64,000 bases of DNA from Gerris lacustris (lineage: Eukaryota; Arthropoda; Insecta; Hemiptera; Gerridae): positions 116,052,254 through 116,116,253 of the forward strand of contig OX578276.1 of the NCBI GenBank assembly GCA_951217055.1, in the 5' to 3' direction. This document shows positions 20,837-37,985 of this stretch, piece after piece (position 1 is the first letter of the stretch; every line of letters begins with the position of its first letter). The notes under the pieces were generated by a model that saw only the letters and a list, made by a program, of their open reading frames with translations, searched no databases and had not been told where the DNA came from. Both the position numbers and the translations under genes were made by a program.

Positions 20837-22990
20837 GACGACATAGTTATCTTTAGTAAGTCACTAATCGAGCACTGCCAACATCTCTGACTAATTTTCA
20901 ACAAATTACGAGAGTTTAACCTCAGAGTTCAACTTTTCAACTCGTCAAGTCCAAATTCCTACGAAAAGAAGTACAATTCCTAGGTCATATTGTAACTCCC
21001 GACGGAATAAAACTGAATCTATAAAAAATAGAAGCAGTAGAAAAATATCCCCTACCGCGAACCACATTAGCTATTAAATCCTTCTTAGGATTAGTAGGAT
21101 ATTATAGACGTTTTATTTCCAATTTTGCAAATGTTGTAGCACCCATGACCAAATGTCTCAAGAAAGGATCCAAGTTAGACCCAAACGATCCGGACAACAT
21201 CCAAGCCTTCCAACAATGCAAAGAATTACTGACAAACTCACCCATCTTAGCCTACCCCGACTTATCCAAACAATTTAACCTAACAACTTACGCGTCAAAC
21301 ATTGCCATAGGAAGCGTTCTCTCACAAAATAACCGACCCATAGGATACTATTCGAGAGTCTTAAACAATACCGAGCGCAATTACTCAACAATAGAATAGG
21401 AATTACTTGCAATAGTAGACTCTATAAAGCATTTCCGACCGTACCTTTAAAACCGACCACAACCCTTTTGTTTGGCTGTACAAAATAAAAGAACCAAATT
21501 CTAGACTAATCAGATGGAAAATTAAATTTGAAGAGTATGACTTCGACATCCAATATAAGAAAGGGAAAGAAAACGTCGTTGCCAACGCTTTGTCCCGAAT
21601 AGGGATTAACAAACGAGACGATGAAGATGCCGACGATTTGGATTCCATCCAAATATGCATAGATGAAAGCGACGCCCACCAACTATTACTTAATCCGACC
21701 CAAACAGTAGACATTCAAGACCTACTAAACGAACAACTACTAAATAACGAAGAGTACCAAACCTTACTCAGTTACTAGATGACTTAGAGAAATCACTTAC
21801 TGGACATGACAAAGATACCGACTTACAGACGATTCACTCAACCGATGGAGACAACGGAAAACCCGTTCCCATTAGTGAAAGATCTGTCAACGTGTTTACC
21901 AACCGTATTATTTCTAGTATAGACGAAAAACGTAAAAGTAGATTAGTAAGACCGTTTAATAAAATTACTCATTTAGCCACTGTTAGAGAAACTCTATAGA
22001 AGACGACCTTCTAGAAGACAACTCTTTTATAACAAATTATACGACCAGACCAGGCTTATGGAATATTCTTTAAGGACAAGATTATTCGGAAACCATTCCT
22101 TGATATAGTTTATAAAATCTTTAATATTTCGATCAAAATATTTATCAGTAATAAATACTGTCTAGACGTAACCCACGAAGGCAGACAAAAAAACATCGTA
22201 ACGGAATATCACAACCAAAATCACAATGGGATTACAGAAACGTAAAACAATTTAAAGAGTAAATACTTCTGGCCAAAGATGAAAGAAACCATAACCAGCG
22301 TCATAAATATCTGTGACCTATGTAACAAGTCCAAATATGAAAGACACCCATTCTATATAGAAATGTCCGGACCCATGTTAGCGAAAAAACCTTTTGACCT
22401 ACTACGTACTGCACCTTGACACTTTTTCATTTGAAGGCTCAAAATTTCTTACTCTAATAGATGTATTCTCAAAATACGCACAAGCCTATCTCGTTAAAGA
22501 CGGAACAATAGTACAATAGTAATTTTGTAAACTGAACAAAATAGAATTACATTTTACAACTGTGAACAACCCCGATTCAAATTCCCCCATAGAAAGACTT
22601 CACTCCACAATCCTGGAGAAATTAAGAATCTTAAAATTGAAAAACCCACGTGACCTTCCTTCTAATCACATGATGGCATCCATCCTCATTTATAATCAAT
22701 CAATCCATTCTTCAACTGGATTCTCCCAATTTTATCTTCTTTAAGGACCATACAACAGAATTATAGACTTTGACATGGGACTCACGGTATACGAACACTA
22801 TAATGAAAAATGAAAACAGGAACTGATACCATTTTACGACCTACAGTGCGGAAAATCCAAAGAAAAAGCAGAACAAACCCTAAACAAAAATGTAACCTTT
22901 CTAAAGAAAACCCTCCTGACATAGTAGGACAAGAAATTTACATACAACGCAATAGACTAAGAAAGACAGACCCTCAAATTGAAGCAAATT
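20837..22990 (+). pseudogene. Ty3/gypsy pol: RT end, RNase H, integrase (broken)
   Basis: After the Polinton the RT continues from its DD codons (IVIFSKS), with thumb/connection sequence FLGLVGYYRRFISNFANV (21088) and RNase H sequence (NLTTYASNIAIGSVLSQ, RPIGYYSRVLNNTERNYSTI; 21145-21399). The integrase HHCC finger is at 22206-22350 (HNQNHNG ... CDLCNKSKYERHP). The first catalytic Asp region reads TLIDVFSKYAQAYLVKDGT (22450) and the Glu region NSPIERLHST (22577-22606), but the segment with the second Asp is deleted. Several stops and frameshifts (e.g. 21397-21399) confirm inactivity. Confidence 0.75.
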
Positions 22991-23184
22991 GAAGTCACTA
23001 AACGAACAAACGGAAAAATTCATGGTACCACCAGTAAAGGTAGACAAACTACGGCCCACTTAAGAAAAGCCAAAAGACCTAAGAAAAATGTATCTTCTTT
23101 ACAGGGTAATTCTGAACCCGACCAACCTGGCCCTTCAGGTAACAAAGCTTAGAACCAACGGATACTTCATAGAACCACTATCTA

Positions 23185-25410
23185 ATGCCCGCCTACTTGA
23201 CCACATTCCATGTTAACATAACCGATTATAAATTAAGTTATAAAATAATTCTACAAAATTCAAATGCCTTTAAAATAAGTGACAATAACAGAACAATAAT
23301 AAATAGAATTAATAACCGATTAAAGGGAACCCTTTACAAAATAGAGGAAATTTTAGATAAACTTAATTATAAACGAATTAGAGGAATAATAAACGAACTT
23401 GGGAGCATGATCAAGTTCATAGCAGGAAACCCCGATGAAAATGATTTAAAAACAATAAACAATATTATTGAGACTCTCTTTAACAACCAAAAGAAAGAAA
23501 TCAATAAAATATCACAATTCACATCCTTTGCTAATCACGTTGCAGTCAGATTATTTAAAGTTTTGACTTTTGACAGCGCGGGAAAATCCGTGGGGAGCCA
23601 ATAAGAAGTCAGGATTTTGAATTCTAGAAGGTCGGGCCAGCTCTCAGAGTAAGGAAGGGGTAGAGGGAGCAATGCGATTTGAAAAGTGGTTCATTATGCG
23701 ACACCCATATACTAAACCTCTCAAGCGAGCTCAATCCGAACTAAAGTGACAACAGCGCGATCACGTGGTCACTGGTCCTTGTCTTATTGGTCTATTCCTT
23801 GTCCATACGTGCCCACGGACGCTTGTCAACAAAACCTTTACACGTCATGTGCTTTGTTTAATTGTTTTATTATCGAAATGTCAAATATGTCAAAATATCA
23901 AATATTTAAGAGAAAAATCTGATGTGATTTCTTTAGAAGACGATATTGTTTAATATAAGATTGCTTTTGGGTATATAGGAACTGGAATTATTACATGTTA
24001 TTAACAACGTAACTGCCTTTAGATAATTAATTCGGTTAACAACAAACACTAAAGTACATATGTATTATATGTATTTATAAAGAAAACTGTATTAAAATAT
24101 TAAATGTCGTAAGAAAATATCACATTATACTTATTCTTATCAGCTGACATCAGATAAATTTCGAGTTTTTATCGAGATATCGATAAAAGATATACCGAAC
24201 GGATACCACGATACCAAACTGCCGCTTGGGAGGTTTAGTATAGGGGTGTCGCATAATGAACCAGTTTTTGAGACCCCGGTTCTATATTATTGTTCCCTCT
24301 ACCCCTTCCTTACTCTGAGGGCCAGCTAGGCAAACAAAAGTGTCACCGGCCCCACCCCTCCTACAGGCCTAGTGGCTTTATTTTTCTCATCATTTAGGTT
24401 GGCCAATCTGAGTGTCAAAAGTCAAAACTAAAAAAAGTCAAAAGTCAAAACAGATAATCTAACTGTAGTAAAAGGTTAGCCGATGAAACCATCGTTCTCA
24501 ATGAAAACATTAGACAAACAAAGATCTTTCTAAATAATCTAAGGTCATCTGAAAATGATCTTATTCTAGTACAAAATGAGGCTTACCAAGCCGAAAGTTT
24601 ATTAAATTATCTCCTTATAATTGAAAGAACCATTAGCCTAGCTTTCAATAATATTCCAAACTTAGAAATAATCAGAACCCGAGAAATATTAGAAATTCAA
24701 AACTAATGATAAACAGTTATTATCAGCAGATGGAACTCATTTATTTAAAGTATTAGATTCCGCTTAACTTATGATATTTGGTGTAAGTCAATCGATTACT
24801 TTCCTCCTTAAAATTCCAATTTTAAACCCCTACCCTGTATCCTACTCCAAAATTTACCCTGTTCCTAATGAACAAGAAGTCATTATTCTCCCTCCTAAAA
24901 GATTCATCATCAGCATCACCCTAGACGATGTACAATATTGGACGGATGAAGAATGTGTCACTACTTGTGGAGTCACCTTCTGCACTCAACAGCCCTACCA
25001 GGACCAGGGGTCCTGCACCAACATCGTTAAGCCGCTTTAACTCAGCGAAAGTAAAGAACTCCTATAAAATAGTCACGGCTCTAACAAATAAACAAATATT
25101 AGTTATGTTTCGAGCACCTAGTGAAATAATTGAAGATTGTGAAGGCATTCTTCATACGAAGCATGTACAGTACAAGGGGTGGCCCTATTAAGTTCACCTT
25201 GTCGACTTATCATAGGTACACCAGTTTTCTCCTCATCCCAACCATCCTTCAAGATAAAGGCGCCTGAATTAACACCCATCACCCTTACTCCTTACAACTT
25301 ACAAGTAACAACGAGATCAACTTGCATCTTCGCCATCTGGGAGTTCGTTTTGGTATCGAAACCGATAACACGTATCACAAAAACCGTCTCCAAAAACATT
25401 GCCGTTTTTT
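23185..25410 (+). pseudogene. errantivirus-like env (fragmented)
   Basis: Downstream of pol a third gene begins at about 23185. It has a heptad-rich segment (IINRINNRLKG) and then RGIINELGSMIKFIAGN, matching the KRG..N.LGS.IK.I.GN segment after the cleavage site of gypsy-type Env. The frame is cut by the fold-back at 23555-24450 and resumes with LADETIVLNENIRQTKIFLN (24478-24540) and the later ectodomain with cysteines (CVTTCGVTFCTQQPYQDQGSC). Numerous stops and frameshifts occur after 25040. An env gene places the element in the errantivirus-like group, which may once have spread between cells. Now inactive; no 3' LTR follows. Confidence 0.65.
23555..24450. mobile_element. fold-back element inside env (896 bp)
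   Basis: Terminal TTTTGACTTTTGAC motifs are inverted. Internal inverted arms of about 100 bp (23636-23733 vs 24222-24338) share CTCAGAGTAAGGAAGGGGTA, GGTTCATTATGCGACACCC and TATACTAAACCTC. The flanks are CAGATTAT (23547-23554) and CAGATAAT (24451-24458), a 7/8 match to an 8-bp duplication. The short ORF 23765-23953 has no recognisable product. Confidence 0.65.
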
Positions 25411-25419
25411 AAAAATTCT

Positions 25420-25750
25420 ACACTGTTTTTACGCGGAATGTGTTTTTCCCGATAAAATAATTCACGGACTACGACTGGAAGTATTATAAATAAGTGGGGA
25501 AAGCAAAGAATAAATAAAAAATAATTCTAACGGAACAAGCAAGAAAACGAAACCGAAGTGACAGATAGTTGTTCGTTAGGAGTGTAAAAGTCGAAAGAGA
25601 TCGAGATATCTATAGATCGATTCAATTAGTGGAGTAGGGAACTCCTCGCTCCCTGGAGCGAGAGAACGGCTGGAGATCGAGAGAAGGTAAAGTCGATTAC
25701 GATTACTAATGGTCGATACCGGTCTAGTGATAAGGATAACGAAATACGAA
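25420..25750 (+). other. probable 5' UTR of the non-LTR element
   Basis: Junction region between the truncated errantivirus-like element and ORF1. It holds purine-rich, non-coding sequence (agagatcgagatatc, tcgctccctggagcgaga hairpin at 25649-25668). The exact 5' end of the LINE is not defined. Confidence 0.4.
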
Positions 25751-26079
25751 ATGAATCAAGAATTATTAACAATTCTAAATGAGATTCGCCAAAAAGTGGA
25801 AAAGCTGGATGCGATGGAAGGAAAAATTAATAGGATCGAAGTAAAAATGGATAAAGGTCTTGAAGAGTTGAAGAATGAGATGAACATTACCACAGAAGAG
25901 TGGAGGCAAGTGCGAAAAGAAATGACAGAAGAGATGGGCGACGTAAAAGAAGAGTTGCCTACAATTAGAAATGAAATGGAAGAAAAATCGAAATCGATGG
26001 AAAACGAATGGAAGAGAGAAAAATATACTAGAAATGAGGAACGGCGTAGGTACAATTTGATTGTACACGGTATGAAAAG

Positions 26080-27110
26080 CAGTTGTGGCGCTTGGCCTAT
26101 TTAATTGGGTGGGCTAGACAAGCCCACCCTGGGGGGGGGGGGGGGGGGGGGGGGGTTGTCATGCAGGGAAATCTTGCTACGATTTCGACACAGTGTTATA
26201 TTATAGTAGGTCCTCATAAATAACTGCAAATTATGATGGTACTAGATTTCTTTACATGTGGAATACAGCTAATTGATGCTGCATTTGATCTCATGATCAA
26301 TTTATAAACAGTACCTTGAGAATGGATAAAAAAAAAAGAAGAAAATGTTTAACTATATACCCAAAAAATGCGTAAAATGTTATCGAGAACTTACGTTACA
26401 CAAACTTCAGTCAGACTGTTTTATCTTTTTATAATTTGCATTATTGATTTAAATTTAGCATCAGAAGTGATTTGCTCAATATATTTTATAATCTTATAAT
26501 ATATATTGATTAGATAATTTATGATCTATTTTATAAATAGATCATAAATTTAATTTATAATTGCAAAACAAATGGGAATAGTATATATAATACATTGTAT
26601 CTATCCCACCACTGCTATCTAGTAGAGAAAATATAAACTAGTTTTCAAGCCCAGTAAAACCTCTCTATTCTACCATCTTGCTCGGCGCGAGGGTTCGGGC
26701 TTAGCTCAAGGACCTCTTCATATTACCGTGATTCTAGCCGCGCGTAGGGGATGTTCCGAGCTCAACATGGCCTACCCCTTGGCCTACCGCTCGAGCATAA
26801 TCTTAGGTATTAACGTTTTGCCCGGCTTGCCGCGCTAATAACCTTGGCCTCCTACCTCCTACCCCCGCGAGATTTCTCGCTATATGCTATGCTTTTCTAC
26901 TGCTTATTTTAAACGATCTGGATCTACATACTACATACGATTGTACTCTATGAACACTAAAACTATTTATATCTAATGTATGTATTTATTTGTGTTGACA
27001 ACTAAATAGTTTTTCTTTTCTAAATAAATAAAATAAAATAAATATTTTTTTTTTTCTCAATAAGTTGGTGGGGCTTAGCCCCACCTGCCCTTAAGGACGC
27101 GCCGCCACTG
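26080..27110. mobile_element. hAT-type MITE in ORF1 (1031 bp)
   Basis: Ends CAGTTGTGGCGC and the complement of CAGTGGCGGCGC match in 10 of 12 positions, each followed by a small GGGTGGGCT..AGCCCACC-type palindrome. The flanks ATGAAAAG (26072-26079) and ATGAGAAG (27111-27118) are an 8-bp duplication with one mismatch. A run of about 22 G follows the left palindrome. No transposase is visible. Confidence 0.85.
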
Positions 27111-27339
27111 ATGAGAAGAAAATAGAAATCAGATATCACTGAAGAGTTTATGCAAATATGCAAGATGGTGAAGGTTGAAGCTTCCAAGTATCTCATAAAA
27201 GACGCTAGAAAACTGAACATAAAACAGGGCGACGGGCCTGTTAAAATAACTTTAGCCTCCCTTGTCATGAGGAACGACACACGGAGAGAAAATTATGCTA
27301 AATAGTCAGTATAACTTATTCTGCCACCATTTTTCAACC

Positions 27340-27600
27340 GCGTACTAGTCGAAAAAATTCATTCCCATACTGAGGTGCAGTATAGGCCTATTCTGCGACC
27401 CAGCATAGACGTTTTCAGACTGCGTAGCAGTTGATGGTATACTGGAGTCAAGTCGAACATATCATTCAACTCCTGTGCAGCATAACCACTAAACTGTTTC
27501 GCAGTTTAAAACACCCCTATACTGCAATGCAGTATAGTTTGACTCGGCTCGGTCGCAGTATTGTTGTTTCCAGAATCGTGGCAGCCGAAAAAATTAATTA
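27340..27600. repeat. left subterminal palindromic motifs of the CACTA element
   Basis: Multiple variants of one motif, ACTG(c/t)G-N3-CAGTT: gactgcgtagcagttga at 27418-27433, actgaggtgcagtat, ctgcgacccagcat, ctgcaatgcagtat, tcgcagtttaaa. Equivalent motifs occur in the right end, so these are likely transposase or accessory-protein binding sites, as in plant En/Spm. Inference from pattern, not shown. Confidence 0.65.
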
Positions 27601-28540
27601 ATAAAGCATAAAGGCAGTTGAAAATATTTAGTTTCAACTGGAATTCAGCATACCTCGTAAGTACATTTATTACTATTTTTAATGAAATAGTTAATAAAAC
27701 AAATAGTTAACTACGGTACGTTACATATTATTATTATTATTACATATATATAAATGTTCTGGAGGTAGTTTTGAAATAATTTAACAGTGTTTTAGGGGTA
27801 CATTTATTTAGTACAGATTTTTTCTTGGGTAACCTAATCTAATCTATATGGTGTGTTTATTGGTTTTATTTTTCTTTACTTGAATAGTAATGTGTATAAG
27901 AACCGTTACGATTCAGAGGTTATATAGGTATTAAAAGTTTAAAAAAATACCCTTTGACTTAAGAGGATTAGACCTTTTTAGGAGAATCAGAAAAAACCAT
28001 TATACTTATGCTTATGAAAGATAAATTTTAACGGTTATTCAAACCCTCAGTAAGGTTAAAATTTACCTGAATTGAACACTGGAACTGGCATAGTATTTGG
28101 GAAGTAATTTTGTATATATAGAAAGTATGCGTCAACCCCTCTTGGGCCGTTATGAAGCTTACTAATCTTTTAGACCATCCAAAAAATTACAAATAAATTT
28201 TGGAACTGCTAAAGTTTGAAGAGAATATTGTCAGACAGCAAAAATAACTATTGACAATATTATTATTGATTATAAGTGAGCATTAGAGACTATATTTAAA
28301 CTTAGAAAGTATATACACATGATAATCTTCATCGTCTATAAGAACTAAGTTAATATAGACTGTGTGAAAACTGTAGTATCCACCTAAATAAACGATTCTC
28401 CCCTACGTTCTAGCTATGAAATAGAATAAAAGAGAATAGATTTGTATTTGCGTATAAAAACATGATTATAGTATATAGGTATTGAAAAATCAATCCTACA
28501 CGTGGTTTATTTTGTCGTTCGGAACAATGTGCATAACTCT
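27601..28540. other. CACTA left interior, non-coding
   Basis: AT-rich sequence with no ORF of coding quality. Confidence 0.4.
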
Positions 28541-28549
28541 GTTAATGAA

Positions 28550-28790
28550 AAAAAAGGTTTGTCTCGTCGAATAGATAAAATTAGAATTTTTTCCTATCCT
28601 AAAATTCAAATTTTAATTTTAAAGGGCACGTTTACGCGAGCGTTGCGCACGAACGCTTGGGCAGACAACGTTGTCCGGCAAACTCGTTCTGAGCATTGGT
28701 AAAATGAACATGTGCACAAAATTTCATCAAAATCGGTCAACTTGTACTCAAGTTATCGTCATATTATGTTTCAGACACACCGTCAAATAC
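28550..28790 (+). repeat. dispersed repeat family D, copy in CACTA left end
   Basis: The stretch 'acgtttacgcg', 'cgttgcgc', 'gaacgcttgggc', 'acaacgttgtcc', 'gcattggtaaaatgaacatgtg', 'actcaagttatcgtca' is matched in reverse at 59515-59660 and partly at 54455-54510. It shows that the repeat family was captured by or inserted into the CACTA element. The ORF 28502-28702 over it has no protein similarity I recognise. Confidence 0.6.
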
Positions 28791-28929
28791 GTAGCATATT
28801 TTGTTGAATAAAATTTAGGAAGCTCGCTATGTTCGCTTCAATTAAACTCGTGATTTATGAAAATGCATTTATTACTTAGAATGCGTTAAAAAAATACTAC
28901 GTAAAATGAGTCACTAATAAAAAAGATCA

Positions 28930-29075
28930 TCAACTGTGACTCAGTTGAAGATAAGGCAGGTGCATTTCAAGTCAACTGCGACCAAGTATAAGTACTTTGT
29001 CTTAACTGTGTATCAGTTGAACAAAATACGTCTTCGACTGCCTCCGAGCTGAAGGGCCGGTGGTAGGTGGGGGGA
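28930..29075. repeat. internal cluster of ACTG-CAGT motifs upstream of the promoter
   Basis: Five motif variants within 130 bp directly upstream of the TATA box: actgtgactcagttga, caactgcgaccaag, actgtgtatcagttga, gactgcctccgagctgaag and others. Their place next to the promoter suggests autoregulation by the same protein that binds the ends. This is an inference. Confidence 0.55.
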
Positions 29076-29079
29076 ACCC

Positions 29080-29117
29080 TATATAAAGGTTACCCCAGCT
29101 GAACGGAAGTCATTCTT
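29080..29117 (+). promoter_or_regulatory. core promoter of the CACTA genes
   Basis: TATA box TATATAAAG at 29080-29088. TCATTC at 29110-29115 is a perfect match to the arthropod initiator TCAKTY and would start at A29112, 32 bp from the TATA. The start codon follows at 29202. Confidence 0.65.
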
Positions 29118-29201
29118 CAGTTGTGCTTCCTACATTACAGATCATTGCTTTAGAGTTCTTTACACTTCTATATCATTTTAATCTTTACATATTGTCTATA
29201 T

Positions 29202-33853
<4,652 letters not shown>

Positions 33854-33887
33854 TGCGTAAGGAAACAACATTGTAACAACTGTCATC

Positions 33888-36371
33888 ATGCTATCGTGCC
33901 ACGATTGTAAACATAGATTCAAATCTGTAAGCGATCTTATAGTTCATATCAAACGTATGCACCTTGACTTTTCACCAGGGGACAATCTTTCGTTGCGCTG
34001 TGGCGAGCCAGGCTGCTACAGAGTATGTGGCAGCTTGTATACCTTGCGTTATCATTTAAAGTCTGAACATTGTGCCACTTCTCCAAGTGGTGTCGCGCCC
34101 TCTTTAAACAACGTGGTCTGTGAAAGGAATGGGAACGAGGTAGGAGAAGGTATTAAAGACTCAGAAATAAATATCTCACAAGATGAGACGGTTAATGGGG
34201 AAAACTTACGCTTTGATTTTTCGCCCGAAAATTTAAAAAAAATATTTTTAGATACAGCTGCTAAGATGTTTAGCAAGCTACAGGCCAACCCACAAATACC
34301 CCTTAATTACATTCAGTTATTTTATAATAGGTATGAAGAATATATGAAAGACTCGTTTTGTTTTGTGTTAAATCGATTTGCAGAAGACAGTGCTAGAGAT
34401 GGCACTTGTAATCACTTAGGGCCATTCACTGAAACTTTATTAGGATCCATAACACAGTGCAATGAAACTTTCCGCAGTCAACACCTCCGACTTAATTTTT
34501 ACACTAATATTGGAACTTACATTCCCCCAAAACAGAAATTTATAATGAATCGTCCAGTGGCCGGACGAGGTGGTACAACTAAACTTGGGCCTTGTTTTGC
34601 TTCCTTTGTTCCATTGAGAAATGTTTTTAAAAAGGTTTTATCAATTCCTGGTCTTTTAAAAGAAATTGATAGTTACATAAATTTTTGCCAAAACTTCCCT
34701 TTCCCGATGAATATAATTCAAGGTAGTGCATGGCAGAAAACGTACTCAAACCATCATTTAAATGCAAATGAGAAGTTATACCCTCTTACACTTTATTTTG
34801 ACGATTTTGAAACATCAAATCCCCTTGGTAGTCACTCATCCATTCACAAGTTGGGAGCAGTGTACGTATCCATGCCTTGCATTCCGCCAAAATATGCTTC
34901 CAAGCTTAACTATATATTCTTGGGTCTTCTGTTTCATTCCTCGGATAGGGCTGTTTCCAAAGGTAACGAGAAAATATTTGCAAGTGTAATAGACGAGCTA
35001 AATTATTTAGCTAATACTGGAGTAGAAATTGCTGTTGACAGTTTCACTGGCACTGTTAAATTCAGATTAGCTTGTATAACCGGAGATAATTTGGGATTAA
35101 ACTCGATCCTGGGCTTTACCGAAAGTTTTAGCGCCTCTCATTACTGCCGGATATGTAAAGGAGGCAAACGTGAGCTAGCTAAGCTTACGCGTGAGAAATC
35201 AGATTTTCTTAGAAATATGGAAAATTACAATGAGGACTTGCAAAGTGATAACGTTTCAGCTACGGGCATTAAGGAAAGGTGTGTCTGGTTAAAAGTCAAA
35301 GGTTTTAAGTTATTTCAACATGTAGCTGTAGATATTATGCATGATTTATTGGAAGGTGTTTGTCAATATGTTATGACCCTTGTGATAAATTCTTTAATAA
35401 GAGATAAACTATTCTCTTTGAATTACTTGAACGATCACATCGTTTTGTTTGATTATGGCCCAGATTCAGGCTCAAAGCCTCAACCTTTGGTCTGGCAATC
35501 TGGTGGAATAAAATGGAGAATGTCATCAGCAGAATGCTTGACATTCCTTAGGTATTTCTCACTATTTGTAGGAACAAAAATCCCATTGGGCAATAAATAT
35601 TGGGCTTTGTTTTTGCTTTTGAGGCGAATAATGTCCACTTGTATGACGGATGCCGTGTCTCCCTACCTTCCTGAGAACCTGGCTCAATATGTAAGTGATT
35701 TCAATAAACTGTACTTGAAATTATCTTGTCGTGATAGGTTACAACCGAAATTTCACAACTTGATACATTATCCTTCAATGTTAAAAAAATTTGGCCCTTT
35801 GAGACCTTTGTGGTCTATGAGGTTTGAGGCAAAACATAGAATACTTAAAGTGGCTGCTCGAGCCACAGGCAATAGGATAAATATAACAAAAACCATTAGC
35901 GTGCGTCATCAATTGCAGTTAAACGACATGCTCCTGGCTAATACACTCCCTGATACATTTAAACCGGCCAAATATCACAAATTATGTCCCTCTCTGTTGT
36001 GCGCCCTAAAAACAAAATTTAAATTGCCATCCTGTAACACCCTATATGGTGTCGTTAGTGTGGAGTTGGAAGGTATAGTGTACCGACCAAACCAACTTAT
36101 TTGCATTGGCTTGGATGAAGAACGATTTAATTTGCCCAAATTCTTTTATATTGAACATATTTACATAGATAGTAAGACTCAAAATATTTTTTTAACCGGA
36201 AAAGAAATGTTTACGATTGACTTTGATGATCACTTCTTTGCCTATGAAGTCGAGGAAGGGAGACTCGACATGTCCTATAGACTTCAGGATACATGCTTCA
36301 TCTTCCCAAATCTAATGTGTTCATTGCCCAATGGGAAAATATATGTGGTTTTTAGAAATTCCATAGATTAG
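33888..36371 (+). CDS. CACTA gene 2: C2H2-finger EnSpm-type transposase (827 aa)
   Basis: One open frame with no stops, from an ATG 34 nt after the gene 1 stop. Two N-terminal C2H2 fingers (C4/C7/H20/H25 and C38/C43/H56/H61) probably bind DNA. The core has the marks of animal EnSpm transposases: GDNLGLNSILGFTESF with D400, followed by C420/C423 (YCRICKG); DIMHDLLEGV (D482, H485, D486, E489); and RFEAKHRILK (E647). D400, D482 (or D486) and E647 are my candidates for the DDE/D triad. It should cut the element at its CACTG ends in the nucleus. It shares the strand and probably the transcript of gene 1. A poly(A) signal AATAAA lies near 36558. Intact frame and motifs suggest recent activity. Confidence 0.85.
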   Translation: MLSCHDCKHRFKSVSDLIVHIKRMHLDFSPGDNLSLRCGEPGCYRVCGSLYTLRYHLKSEHCATSPSGVAPSLNNVVCERNGNEVGEGIKDSEINISQDETVNGENLRFDFSPENLKKIFLDTAAKMFSKLQANPQIPLNYIQLFYNRYEEYMKDSFCFVLNRFAEDSARDGTCNHLGPFTETLLGSITQCNETFRSQHLRLNFYTNIGTYIPPKQKFIMNRPVAGRGGTTKLGPCFASFVPLRNVFKKVLSIPGLLKEIDSYINFCQNFPFPMNIIQGSAWQKTYSNHHLNANEKLYPLTLYFDDFETSNPLGSHSSIHKLGAVYVSMPCIPPKYASKLNYIFLGLLFHSSDRAVSKGNEKIFASVIDELNYLANTGVEIAVDSFTGTVKFRLACITGDNLGLNSILGFTESFSASHYCRICKGGKRELAKLTREKSDFLRNMENYNEDLQSDNVSATGIKERCVWLKVKGFKLFQHVAVDIMHDLLEGVCQYVMTLVINSLIRDKLFSLNYLNDHIVLFDYGPDSGSKPQPLVWQSGGIKWRMSSAECLTFLRYFSLFVGTKIPLGNKYWALFLLLRRIMSTCMTDAVSPYLPENLAQYVSDFNKLYLKLSCRDRLQPKFHNLIHYPSMLKKFGPLRPLWSMRFEAKHRILKVAARATGNRINITKTISVRHQLQLNDMLLANTLPDTFKPAKYHKLCPSLLCALKTKFKLPSCNTLYGVVSVELEGIVYRPNQLICIGLDEERFNLPKFFYIEHIYIDSKTQNIFLTGKEMFTIDFDDHFFAYEVEEGRLDMSYRLQDTCFIFPNLMCSLPNGKIYVVFRNSID

Positions 36372-36640
36372 TAATTGATACATTAAGTGTCTTCTTAGTG
36401 TACATAATTATTAAGAGCAATGTAACCTAATATTTCAAATGTATAACAAAATTAACAAAATGGTTATGAATAATATTTTTATCTTTAAATAAGAAAAGAT
36501 AAGGTCACAAGAATTACAATGAATAGTAATTGTGATCAAACTATTCAATTATTAGAATGAATAAAAATATAATTTTGCACCACAAATGATAAATATGTTA
36601 ATTATTGTAAGACTATTACAAAGTAAAATCAACAGATGTT
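36372..36640 (+). other. 3' UTR and poly(A) signal of the transposase transcript
   Basis: AT-rich, with AATAAA near 36558-36563. No other feature. Confidence 0.45.
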
Positions 36641-37580
<940 letters not shown>

Positions 37581-37803
37581 ATATATATATATATATATTG
37601 GATTTTAATTAAATTTTATTTTATACTTATGTTGGACGTAATATATAATTGTAAATTTGTATTCATAAAAATAATAATAATAAAATTTTTTATGTAAAAT
37701 CAAATCTGCCTCTTACATGTTTTTCTTCTAATTTAAAATATTACAATTATTTTTAAAGTCCTAATTTTAGGACTTAAGAATTAAGTAATATTTTAATAAT
37801 ACA

Positions 37804-37985
37804 GCAGCAGCTTAGATGAAAATAAAGGTTGTATGCAGTCGGGGGTAAGCATTGGCGTAACGCCTGCTCTACTGTTCCCAAATTTGGAGCAGTTGTGTTC
37901 CCAAATTTGGAGCAGTTAAGCAGAAGCTAAAGCTTACTCTCTCGACAGCATACCACCTTATATTTCATCTGGGCTGCAGCTGAAA
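37804..37985. repeat. ~45-bp-arm inverted repeat in the CACTA right end
   Basis: The left arm (cagcagcttagatgaaa, ggttgtatgcagtcg, ggtaagc) is complementary to the right arm (gcttac, cgacagcataccacc, tttcatctgggctgcagctg) with a few mismatches. The loop has a direct repeat of 'gttcccaaatttggagcagtt'-like sequence (near 37875 and 37900). Confidence 0.6.

Noticed and set aside
25756..26068. Two minus-strand ORFs rich in Phe/Ser over the LINE ORF1
   Set aside because: Antisense of the charged coiled-coil coding region.
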